NCBI GenBank assembly: GCA_963930655.1
Contig: OZ005604.1
Span: 4,784,001 to 4,848,000, forward strand
DNA from: Myrica gale
Taxonomy: Eukaryota > Streptophyta > Magnoliopsida > Fagales > Myricaceae
Reading direction: 5' to 3'
Length of the DNA stretch: 64,000 nt
Below the pieces are notes generated by a model. It had not been told where the DNA came from. It saw nothing but the letters and a program-made list of their open reading frames with translations, and made no database searches. Positions within the stretch are counted from its first letter, which is position 1, and each line of letters begins with the position of its first letter. Below, piece after piece: positions 47,717 through 58,199 of the stretch. The position numbers and the translations under genes were made by a program.

Positions 47717-50099
47717 ATGGCTGAATTTCTTGTCACTCCTCTCAAAGCTTCAAAAATCCCTGATGATCCAACTGATCTACTATAACTACATCATGGAGAT
47801 AGTTCTTTCAGTGTCCCGGTCTCTCAACCATTGGTAGGCGAGAATTACAACGCATGGAGGCGTTCTATGATCATGGCGCTTGGAGTAAAGAACAAGTTAG
47901 GATTTTATTGATGGATCTATCTCCGACCTAATTCCACATTCAACAGTTGTTTACTAGAGCCGATGTAATCTGATGGTCCTGTCTTGGATTGTTAACTCTC
48001 TTTCGAAGGAAATTGCTAATAGTTTCCTATACATTGCTTCTGCGAAGGCATTGTGGGACAAACTTAAAGAACGACTTTGGAAGAGTAATGGACCTTGAAT
48101 CTTCCAATTGCAGTGTTCCATTCCTTCTTTTAACCAAGGTCAGCTGTCTGTTGGTTCTTATTTTACTAAGATGAAAGGATTTTGGGATGAAATGATAAAT
48201 TTCAAACCACAACCTATATGTTCATGTGATCCAGTATGTCCCTAGTGGTGTGCACTAGGGCTGTTCAACCCCGGTGTAGGTGCCGGTTTTGGCCAAAACC
48301 GGCACCTACACCGGATATGCCGGTTTTTAAAAAAATGCCACCTACACCTACACTGTTAAGGGCAAAAACCGGCCCTTAGCGGTGGCGGTTTTAGCGGTGG
48401 CGGTTTCCGGTAATCCTACATTCATATTGACAATTTTTTATTAACATATTACGCACATAGAAAATATAAACTCTACACTAATACAATCCAATTCAATCCA
48501 AAATCAATAATATAATCTAAACTAATACAATCTAATCCAATCAAAACTAATACAATCTAAAAGCTCAGTATGTCATTAAGCATATTTGGTAATCTAAAAG
48601 AACTCAATTCAGTTTCACAAGAAGACATGATACAACATACTGCTCAAAACTGCACAGGTGGCAACCAGCTCTGTCTAAATTCATAAATTCTCTCATTTCT
48701 CACAAATCATATCTTATTGCTTCGAAACATGTAAAAGTTAACTAATCTGCTAACATTGAACTCCATAACAGCACCAATTCCGGGATAACTAGGAAATGTT
48801 AAGGAGTTAACATTCAAATATCAAAGCAACCTAACTCGTATACATTCCTAGAAATTTTGCAAGATCCTTCAGCGAGGATCTTCAATCAAGCTTACGAAGT
48901 AGATAAAGCTCCCATCATAGTTCCCAGTTAAAGAAAACGTAACTACCAAGTCCAACCAGTTCCGAGTAGACTGTATATAGACAAGAGACTAAATATGTAG
49001 TATCTATTTTCACGGGTATGATTTCTCAGCCAGTGAACGAAGCCCATATATTCTTCAAAGGGCTAGACTACCTCAAAGCGATGATTTTGAACACACAAAG
49101 AATCTGGAAGACAATCCTCTCATTATTACTCAGTTAGTGAACCGAAGGCCATATATTCTTCGAAGGGCAAGACTACCTCAGAGTGAATGATATTCTGTTG
49201 CCCTTCTTCTCATCCTTTGACATGTATTGTCTGTGAGCATTGAAATTTCACGCCCCAATCAAAGAATGATATTTTGTTTCTGGATTGATTAAAGCACAAT
49301 TGTTCCTGTGCACATGCGTTATGAGCAAAAAAATTCTAAATTCTCCTATGCACCTTTAACTGCACAGAGGATTTGCCTCCTATGCCCCTTTAACATGCAA
49401 CCAGCTCTGTCTAAATGGTATGCTCACCAAGCTATTGTCTTCTAAATTCTCCTGTGTACCGTGCTAGATTTCCACTCTCTAATGCATTGAAATCTTGAAT
49501 CTCCACCTTTTCCCCTTCCTTACCTATCCTCTTCCTCATCAACTTATAACTTTCTCCTCAACATTTCAGATGTTGTTTAGCTGCATCACTGCATGCTGCA
49601 ACAACATTTCTTTCTCTATTTTATTGTTACCATTATTCCTGAAACTTGTTTCCTCTCCCTAAGTATATACTCTCCTGCATTTCCCTTACTTCATGCAAGC
49701 AAGGATGTTATGCTCTCTCTAACCAGTTCTGTCCTACTTAAATCCTCACTTATGCAGAACAAAATAGCCAAAGTAGAAAATGCATAATACTGACATCAGA
49801 AATTTAAAGCTAAAAAGACAAACAAAGATAAACCATATAATTATTCAATTGATATGTATTGTCACATCTTATAAATTAAATTTAAAAATAATAATTGAGA
49901 GTTAAAAATTATACTTGAGAAATTACTCTGATTAAGAACTTTGTATACTTCATATAAGTTTAATGAATCTCAGTCGTTAATTTTAGATTAAATGCATTCA
50001 CTATATCCACTGAACCAACATTTTATCATCTTAATTATAAACCCGTGTCTATCGAAGGGGTCAAATTCTTTGAATTCCTGCACCTGACCACCACACAAG

Positions 50100-50336
50100 T
50101 ACTTCCCATTGCGAAAACGGAAACGGAAACTCGTCGTCACGACGAACCAAGCAAAGACGAACTCGACGAACGCTGATACCTTTTACTCAGCTGCCAGATC
50201 TGACCACTCTCTCAGATCCGCTCTCGCTGCCTCCAATTGAAGCCCCGTTGTCAGTTCAAGTCTCGGCGCCATGGACACTCTGAGAAAACAAGCCAGTAAG
50301 CTCAGAGAACAAGTCGCCAAGCAACAACAGTTACAG
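50100..50336 (+). pseudogene. captured 5' leader and exon 1 of an SH3P-like gene
   Basis: A leader-like segment precedes ATG 50271, which opens 'MDTLRKQASKLREQVAKQQQ', ending ...CAG|GTCTAT as an exon-intron boundary at 50336. The N-terminus matches the start of plant SH3-domain proteins (SH3P1/2/3), which bind membranes and clathrin/autophagy partners. BAR and SH3 domains are absent. The frame reads on into the intron until a stop at 50522, so it is not a gene by itself. Confidence 0.7.
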
Positions 50337-50550
50337 GTCTATACTCTTATTTTAATTACTATTCCGCTTGGTTGCAGACAAACTAAAGGATATTTAGCAG
50401 ACAAAAAAGGAGGAGGAATTAGTCGTAATTTTCAGTTGAAAACAAAGGAAACCAGTTTAAGTAGGCCTCCTTTTGAGTTTATGCTAATTCTAGAGGAGGA
50501 TTTTATTCTGGCGTGTCATTAATGGGAACTCTGGAGCACCTAAACGTTAC

Positions 50551-50716
50551 CTGAGGATCCATTCGCATATCGAGAGGTCCATCACCAAGCACACGCTGAA
50601 CCCTCTTTCAGGATTGTTCACCTGTTCAAAAGAGAGACATTCCCAGGTCCATTAAGATGCCATCAACTCCAATATCTAATTCTAAGGGTTTCTCATCAAC
50701 CTCGTTGAGCACGAGG
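50551..50716 (-). pseudogene. captured exon of an RsmH/MraW-like rRNA methyltransferase
   Basis: The minus strand encodes 'GVDGILMDLGMS', then in a shifted frame 'VNNPERGFSV', then 'LGDGPLDMRMDPQ', ending at a CAG|GTAACG donor. These are consecutive parts of the S-adenosylmethionine-binding region of RsmH/MraW, the 16S rRNA m4C methyltransferase found in plant organelles. Frameshifts and stops break it. It lies opposite in orientation to the SH3P-like fragment 215 bp away, so the element captured from two loci. Confidence 0.8.
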
Positions 50717-51922
50717 GGGGGGGGGGGGGATTTGCCATTTCTTTCCGCTCCCTCTAACGAATAACATCATCTACTCACAATGGGGGGATTGCTGGAAGAT
50801 GAAAAAAAAAGGGGAAACCCGGTTCCCGGTCCCCCGGGTTCCCGGTGCCGGGGAACCCGGGAACCGGGAATACCCCCGGGTTTCTCCCAAAATGAGACAC
50901 CGGCACCTACACCGGTTTCCCGGTCCCCCGGGTTCCCGGTGCCGGTGCCGGGGCCGGTGCCACCGGAATTTTCCGGTGGCACTGAACAGCCCTAGTGTGC
51001 ACCAAATTTTCGGATTTGGAAGGCCCATATCCGAATCCGAATCCGAAAATTTCGAATACCAGATTTTGAATCTAAATCCAAAACCAAATGACTAATATCC
51101 GGCTGGGTCGGTGGATTCGGATTCGGGCCAGATATTGGATCAAATTCAGATTTGGTCCAAGTCAAATTTGGGCCTATTTTAAGTTATTTAATGGGCTTTT
51201 TAATTTTCTGCAGATATTAGATTTGGGCCAAGCCGGATTTATGCCTAATTTAAGCTGTTTTATGGGCTTCTTCTTTTTCAACTATTACTTTCAACCTTAT
51301 TTAGCTTGGGCCCATTTCATAGCCAGATTTGGCAGATTGTACAATTTGAATTTATTTAGTTGGAGCCATTATTTTTTTAAAAAAATGTCTTGTCAATATC
51401 ATTTTCATCAAATCAACTATATAATATACATACATATATGCATATATAAAAACAAAATAACAAAATATAAAGGTCACAAAAAATACAATTCTGCAACACT
51501 TCTAAATTCTAATAAATAGAAATAACAAAATATAAAAAATAAAAATAAAAACACTAAGTCACTCTCTACAAAATAACAAACGGAATAAATTACATTAAAC
51601 AAAATGACATTCCAACTACTAAAAAAAGTAATGATTTCCATCCTGTAGAAAACACAACAAAATCAGCAAGTAGCAACACATTAACCAAATCAGCAACTTC
51701 CAATCTCCAAGATAATCAACATGCAACCCAACAAATAATAGTTTGGCCTCCAATATCCATATAATTATATTCATTAATAATTTGAAAATTCGAAACATAA
51801 ACTGACCTTAGAAGTAACCCAAGAAGGCAGAAGCCCCAACAATACAAAAGATCTACAATAAGTGGAGAATTACGAGATTGAATCCTTAATTATTAGTTCA
51901 GATCGCCACAAAAGATAAAAAA

Positions 51923-52254
51923 GGGTAAAGTACATAAACAGTCTCTGTGATTTCACGTTTTGACAAATTGGTCCCTGTGGTTTCAACTTGAACACATTAG
52001 TCCCTAGGTTAAGTATCATGTAACAAAAAGGTCCTCCCGTTAGATTTTCCTCAACCCACTTTACAGTGAAAGCTTCTGGGAGAAGCTTTTTGATATATGA
52101 TGCGTACCTCAGAGACCGATTCGTCAAAAGGTGATATCACAGGGACCTTTTTGTTACATGATACTTACCTCAGGGACTAATGTGTTCAAATTGATACCAA
52201 TGGAACCAATTTGTCAAAACGTGAAACCACAAGAACTGTTTATGTACTTTACCC
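51923..52254. mobile_element. 332-bp fold-back MITE
   Basis: The ends GGGTAAAGTACATAAACAGT and (other strand) GGGTAAAGTACATAAACAGT match, and the arms stay similar through GTTTTGACAAATTGGT and CATGTAACAAAAAGGTC. It lies inside the outer hAT-like element. The flanks are A-rich, so the TSD is ambiguous. Confidence 0.85.
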
Positions 52255-53544
52255 AAAAAAACTTACAGTTTTGTAGTTGATTTTCGAACAAGGTACTCAT
52301 AGTAACAATATGGCTCCCATAAAACATATGTATTTATGTTTGTGTGCGTAGATAGATGTATGTCCTTGTATAATTATTCACATACATAAAAAGGAGAATT
52401 TATAATGATGTTTTTGACAATGTAAGTTCTGTCATATTTAGTATTTTCAGGTCAATAATGGAAAACTAAAACTGAAATCAAAGTTTGAGAGCTTACTTCA
52501 CCAGAATGTGCATCAAGAACTAACTCTCAGCCATGCGCTAACTTGAGGTCACTCTCTGCAAAACATAGTAGCAAGTTAGTTCAGAGTAGAATCGGTATTA
52601 CTAGGATGCTTCAACTTCCATCAGTACCTTACCACCCTCAAACAAAATCAATCACAATCCTTGGGCATTGGAAAATCTGAAAATGATATCTTACCAACAT
52701 AACTAAAAAATGATTTTTTTCCAAATCTACACTCTTAAATAATATAACAATTAACAAATCTACACTCTTAAATAATATAAGACAAGGGAGCAACTTTGTG
52801 CTTACAAGCCCAAACGGCTGAAGCTATCAATGGTGACTATGGAGCAAGAGGCTGCGAATTTGCGAAGGATTCAAGCTTTGTATGGGGCAAGGAGACCGGA
52901 GACAGGTGACGGCAAGGAGAACTGGCAAGTGGCGGCGGCTGAGGGGGGGAGACTGGCGGCGGTTAGGGTTAGGTTTTTTCGAAGGGGGCTGGCTAAGAGA
53001 GTGAAATCGTGAATGAAAAATGAGGTGGTCGTGGCCTGAAATGTGAAGAATGGGGGTTTAAACACGCGTTTAACTAAGTGATGATATTTAGTTCAGGTTG
53101 GATTAAATCGGTTTTATATCCGGCTCCGACCCAAATTCTAATTTTTCTCATAAGAATTATTCGATTCCGAATCCGGATTCGAAACACATCCAACTCGGTT
53201 GAGTCGATACGTGTCGGCGAGTCGGATCAGAGCATTTTTGCACATCCCTATCTGTCCATCTAAAGTGATCAAATCCTTAATGGATTATCAATCTCAAGAG
53301 CAAATCATGCACTTTTTTAATGGACTTAATGATGTTTATAGTCCAACAAGAAAGCAAATTCTGCTTCTTGATCCATTACCGGCCTTCAACAAGGTATATA
53401 GCATGGTTTTAGCTCAAGAAAGGTAGAATATGATTTCCATTTCTAATGATAAATCTGTGGAGTTCACTGCTATATTAAGTAGAGTTTCCTCCTTTCAATG
53501 GAGACAGCAAGGACAATTACGAAAGAAATGTCCTGTTTGCAGTC

Positions 53545-53600
53545 ATTGTGGAATGACTGGCTATATGGCTGATCAATGTTACAACCTGAACGGGCATCCT
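53545..53600 (+). pseudogene. copia Gag zinc knuckle
   Basis: Encodes 'CSHCGMTGYMADQCY', a CCHC-type knuckle in which the usual His is Tyr, within an open stretch 53430-53747. It is followed by a Ser/Pro-rich linker leading to the protease. Confidence 0.75.
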
Positions 53601-53863
53601 CCTGGTTATAAACCAGACAGTTCCAAACAAGCAAATCAAGTTTCCAGCTCACATTCAGATGTCTTTTTCTCTTATGAAGATATTGCAACAACACCTTCAC
53701 GACCTTTTCTCCTAAGAACAATGTCACCAGCTACTTCAAATGCTTAAGATCCATGGCAACTGCAGAATACTCACCAAGCTAACATAGCCTTAGTAGGAAT
53801 GCAAGCCTTAGGTGATAATTTGCTTCTGGTTCAGGTAAACTAAATGATTTTCTATGTCATTCA

Positions 53864-54330
53864 GTGTTCTCCTCACACCATGCTTCGATTTTTAGTGTCC
53901 ATTTCACCGATGTACCTTGGATCATCGACTCTGGTGCTTCTGACCATATTGTCTATTCTGTCACCCTTCTATCCTCTATTACATCAAATATTAATGCTAC
54001 CTCTACTATTATGACTCACATTAGCATCATTAAGTTTTCTAATACTTTGGTTTTGACCAACGTATTGTGTGTTTCATCTTTCCATTTCAAATTACTTTCG
54101 ATTAGCAAGTTAACTACTACAAATAATCTATGTGCCTTTTTATGATTTCTGACTTTTATTTTGTCCAGGACATGTTCTTATGGAAGACAATTGGATTGGG
54201 TAGGAAACAGAATGACTTGTATTTCTTGCAAGGTTCACATTCCTCATCTGTTCATTCTGATGTCACTCATTTTGTTGTTCATTCTAGTCATGTTACAGGT
54301 CTGAGTTTCAATCTTTAGCATTATCGCATT
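53864..54330 (+). pseudogene. copia protease and linker
   Basis: 'PWIIDSGASDHIV' holds the aspartic protease active-site DSG triplet followed by the copia-specific ASDH. Downstream residues match the protease-integrase linker ('LLSISKLTT'), but stops at 54143 and 54316 break the frame. Confidence 0.8.
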
Positions 54331-54357
54331 AGGCATCCATTTCTTGATATAATAAAA

Positions 54358-55164
54358 ATGTTACACTCTTTTGTACCTGTTATTCCTATTAATAAATTTC
54401 ATTGTAGTAGTTGTCATTATGCCAAACAACAAATAGCTTCATTTCCTCATAGTCTCTATCATTCTCAACACTATTTTGATTTGATTCATTGTGACATTTG
54501 GGGCCCTTACTCTACTAAGTCCCTTAATGGTTCTCAATACTTCTTAACAATTGTTGATGACTTCTCCAAGTGTACTTAGCTTTATTTGATGCAACACAAA
54601 TCAAATGCCCGATCCTTGCTCATTTCTTTCTTTGCTAGGGTAGAAACTCAATTCAACTCTAAGGTTAAATGCATTCGGACTGACAATGGATCTGAATATC
54701 ATTTGCCTATTTTATATTCTTCCCATGACACGTTACATCAAAAGAGTTGTGTTGAAACTCCACAACAAAATAGTGCTATGGAGCGTAAACACAAACACAT
54801 TCTTAATGTAGCGTGTGCTCTTTGTTTTCATTCTCACCTTCCACTTAAATTTTGGGGTGAGTGTGTTTTGACAGCCACCTATTTGATAAATCGTAGCCCC
54901 TCTCCTTTACTCCATTACAAGTCTCCTTATGAAATTTTGTTTTCCACTCCACCTACTTACTCACATCTTCAAGTTTTGGGATGCTTGTGCTATGCTTCTA
55001 CTTTAAAACATAGGAGCGACAAGTTTGATTCAAGAGCTCGTCAATGTATTTTTCTTGGTTATCCTTTTGGTGTCAAAAGATTCAAGCTTTACGATCTTCA
55101 CACTCGTGACATTTTTTATCCTGAGATGTTTTTTTATGAACACATCTTTCCTTTCAGTTCTTGA
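54358..55164 (+). pseudogene. copia integrase
   Basis: The zinc-binding remnant 'CSSCHYAKQQ' is followed by 'HCDIWGPYSTKSLNGSQYFL', with the first catalytic Asp of the DDE triad, then 'VDDFSK' and one stop (54577-54579). After it come 'IRTDNGSEY' (second Asp), '[13 protein letters not shown]' (third, Glu) and the C-terminal '[19 protein letters not shown]' / 'CIFLGYP' region. All three catalytic residues persist but the frame is interrupted. Confidence 0.88.
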
Positions 55165-55689
55165 ACTTCCTCTTCTTTTCCTCACACACCTCTTTTTTCA
55201 GCTTCACCTCTTCCCACAAATGATTCTTCTATTTCTCCTTCTTCCTTTTCCAGCCTTCCCTACTCCTTCTTTAGCTATTCTAGTAGCTGATATTCCCACT
55301 CTTTCCCCAGCAGTTCCAGCAAATGTTTCTCCTTTTGATCCACCAACCACTTCCTCATCAACTTCTCCAACCTCTTACTATGATTCTTCTACTCCACCTA
55401 CTGTTATTCCTTCTCCTATTAGGAGATCTACCCCTATTCGATTTCAATCATCATACTTGCAAGATTACCACTGTGGCTTCATTTCCTCCTTGCCACAATC
55501 CTCGGCTTCTAAACAAGTTTCTCCAACATCAGTCACTCGATATCCCATTACTGATTATATGTCCTATCATAAATTTTCTCCTTCTCATTTACACTTCATT
55601 TGCTCTGTCTCCTCCTCTACCGAGCCAACTACCTACACTCAAGCCTCCAAAGATCCCTTATGGGTGTGAGGCCATGAATGTTGAAATCA

Positions 55690-57046
55690 AAGCTCTTGAG
55701 GAGACTTAAACCTAGTCATTAGTTCCTTTACCATATGGTAAAGAGGTAATCGGGTGTAAATGGGATATAAGATCAAACATGGAGTTGATGTCAGCATTGA
55801 GAGCTGCAAGGCATGTCTAGCTGCTAAAGGTTACACCCAAGTAGAAGGATTGGATTACATTGAGACTTTTTCTCCTGTTGCGAAATTCACTACAGTCTGC
55901 ATTCTTCTAGCCTTAGCAGCATCTCAAAATTAGTTTCCTTACCAGCTTGACATCAATAATCCCTTCCTCCATGGTGATTTAAACGAGGAGGTTTACATGA
56001 AATTACCTTTGGGTTATCCCAATTCAGATTCTACCTAAGTCTGCGAGCTGTAAAAATATCTCTATGGCTTAAAACAAGCCTCCCGCCAATGGTTCTTCAA
56101 GCTGTCCTCCTTCATTCTTTCTCATGGTTTTGAACAATGTAAGTCTGATTACTCTTTGTTTATCAAAACATCTGGCACTCAGTTTATGGCCTTGCTGGTT
56201 TATGTTGATGATACTTTTATAGCAAGTAATGGTGTGCCTTCGGTCTTCATATCAAAGAGGTGTTGCACAATCATTTTAAGATCAAAGGCCTTGGCCATCC
56301 AAAACTCTTTCTTGGTCTTGAGGTTGCTCGATCGGTCAAAGGTATTTTTTGTTGTCAAAGAAAGTATGTTTTGGATATCCTTGAAGACACGGGGGTTGCA
56401 AGTCTGCCCCCACTCCTCTTGAGCAGCATCTGAAACTCTCTAAAATTAATGGTGAGTTATTAGTTGAACCCTCCTCCTACCGTCGCCTAGTTGGTCGTCT
56501 GTTGTATCTCACTCTTACTAGGCCTGATTTGTCCCACTCTGTCCACATACTTAGTCAATTTATGGACAAACCTCAAGTGCCACACTTGTCCAGGACCAAG
56601 GATATTTTATTCAATTCAATCTAATATCACACTTAAGGCGTTTTATGATTCCGATTGGGATGGTTGTCTAGATAGTCAAATGTCTTTCACTAGTTTTTGC
56701 ATTTTCCTTGGTTCTTCACTCATTTCTTGGAAATGTAAGCAGCAAACCACGGTTTCCATATCCTCTGCCTAATCTGAGTATAGAGTTATGGTTGCTACGT
56801 GTTTTGAGCTTCAATGGCTTTCTTTTTTGCTGACAGATCTTCGTTTGCCTCTTACCAAAGTTGCTCTCTTGTTTTGTGACAACCAAGCTACTTTGCACAT
56901 CGCTGTCAATCCTATTTTTCACGAACGAACGAACAAAGCATATTAACCTCGATTGCCATTTTGTTCGCGAAAAGATTCAAAGTGACTTAGTTCATCCTCT
57001 GCATGTTGCCTCTGCTCATCAGCTTAGTGATATTTTTACTAAGTAG
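55690..57046 (+). pseudogene. copia reverse transcriptase and RNase H
   Basis: Segments in order: '[20 protein letters not shown]', '[20 protein letters not shown]' (first RT Asp), 'YLYGLKQA' and '[13 protein letters not shown]' with the catalytic YVDD. RNase H follows with 'FYDSDWDGCLDSQMSFTSF', 'SEYRV' and 'CDNQATLHIAVNP', and the tail 'HQLSDIFTK'. At least five stops and several frameshifts separate them. Confidence 0.88.
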
Positions 57047-57119
57047 TTGGGTATCTAGCGGTATAGATTTCTTCTATCCAAGTTGGGTGTGCCTGACCTG
57101 CACACTCCACCTTAAGGGG

Positions 57120-57387
57120 TGTGATAAAATACATTCTCTCTAGCTGCTCTCTGTAATAACAGTTTTTCTCTTCTTAGTTTAAGTTGTACAAATTCTGTTA
57201 TAAGAGTTGTCACTGACATGGTAAGTTAATTAGTTTTAGCTTAACTTGTTCTGTTATATATTCGAGAATTTACACGATTGTAACTCATTTTTTGGATAAA
57301 CGAGAATAGCCCAAGGGGTAAAGATAACTCAGACCAAGAACTCTCTCTCTCTCCTCTCTTTACAATTCTGAGTTTCCATTGTTAACA
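57120..57387 (+). repeat. 3' LTR of the copia element
   Basis: Begins TGTGATAAAATACA just after an AAGGGG polypurine run (57114-57119) and ends ...GTTAACA. It contains a TATA-like TTATATATTCGAG at about 57253 and a (CT)n run before its end. The exact start could be 57122. Confidence 0.7.
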
Positions 57388-58199
57388 AAAACTATGTCTT
57401 TGTATCTATTATATCCCCTAAAAGATTTTGAGTGTTAAATTGAATGAAATCCATCTCATGTGCATGTCAAGTGACCCTCTCCCCATATTAAAAGACCGTT
57501 ATACCCCTCTAATTAAAAAGAAAAGAAAATACAAAGGAGAACGAAGAATAACCCCAACGCGTGTTTTCACCTCTTCAGTTTTGATTCAGCCTTCGACATT
57601 TTCCAAGACGCACGAAGAACTGAGATGGTCTGCATAGGGAAGCTGAGGAAACCCACAAGATAAATTGCCGCAATACATTCATGCTTACCAATAAGAACTC
57701 AGCCTTCGACATTTTGCAAGTTTGTTATCAGATTTATGTAAATATTCGCCGACATTGAGGGCACATAACCAAGAACTTGCACATTATTTCTGTGCAATTA
57801 TTCGTAGGGTAAAAACTTGCAAAATGAATTAATTATCGGCACTCAAAGTATTACTTGATTTTATTTTTATTTTTTGTTCATCTTCAATATTTCTTTCGAA
57901 GGGATACAACTCCGAGATGGTAATGAACATACGCCTATGATGACTGATAGCAGAAGTAAAGTAACTACCAGGAACACCAACCATATCCAATATTCTACAC
58001 AAGGAAAAAATTGACTGCATATCTGTAAGAATAATGTTCTCCCACATCGATCTCCCAGAACATAATGTCACTGCAAGAATAATCAAGAAGCTCACTTTGT
58101 TCTTGCATTGACCAAGTAATTAACTACCTTCTGATCAGAGAAGTGTAAAATATATACAAAAGTTGTGCAAGAATAATCAGCTGCGCATTATCACATCAG
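57388..58199. other. spacer downstream of the TraB-like gene
   Basis: Short frames (57428-57637 plus, 57829-58095 minus) have no known motif. Part of it, nearest 58200, is presumably the 3' untranslated region of the TraB-like gene. Confidence 0.4.

Larger units (their letters stand above)
48256..50994. mobile_element. inner hAT-like element with two captured gene fragments
   Basis: The termini TAGGGCTGTTCA and TGAACAGCCCTA are exact inverted repeats. The flanks GTGTGCAC (48248-48255, 50995-51002) are an exact 8-bp TSD, the hAT hallmark. The subterminal zones are full of CCGGT/ACCGG motifs, and a G18-type run lies near 50716-50735. The 2739-bp element has no recognisable transposase, so it is non-autonomous. 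It carries an SH3P-like exon 1 with leader (plus) and an RsmH/MraW-like exon (minus). A diverged ~65-bp direct repeat (CCATATATTCTTC.AAGGGC.AGACTACCTCA) lies at about 49049 and 49149. Confidence 0.9.
48243..53250. mobile_element. outer hAT-like element (nested host)
   Basis: The terminus TAG(T)GGTGTGCAC at 48243 and the right terminus, which reads TAGGGATGTGCAAAAATG on the other strand and ends at 53250, match the plant hAT terminal motif TAGGG-TGTGCA. The flanks TATGTCCC and TCTGTCCA are an 8-bp TSD with two mismatches, and the copia Gag frame resumes across it. The left end is cut after 13 bp by the inner element, so its own interior is 51003-53250. No transposase found. A GC-rich stretch at 52830-53060 has a frame ('MEQEAANLRRIQALYGARR') I cannot assign. 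Confidence 0.7.
47717..57387 (+). mobile_element. decayed Ty1/copia retrotransposon, split by hAT elements
   Basis: The domains come in copia order: Gag ('PLVGENYNAWRRSMIMALGV', 47717-48242, many stops), then after the hAT insertion Gag continued ('YQSQEQIMHFFNGLNDVYSP', 53251-53426), CCHC knuckle (53547-53600), protease, integrase, reverse transcriptase, RNase H and a 3' LTR. Numerous stops and frameshifts throughout show long decay. No 5' LTR was found. Integrase before RT assigns it to Ty1/copia. Confidence 0.9.

Noticed and set aside
50767..51095. Overlapping GC-rich frames on both strands (Pro/Gly/Arg-rich)
   Set aside because: They come from CCGGT/ACCGG subterminal repeats at the right end of the inner hAT element; no conserved protein content.
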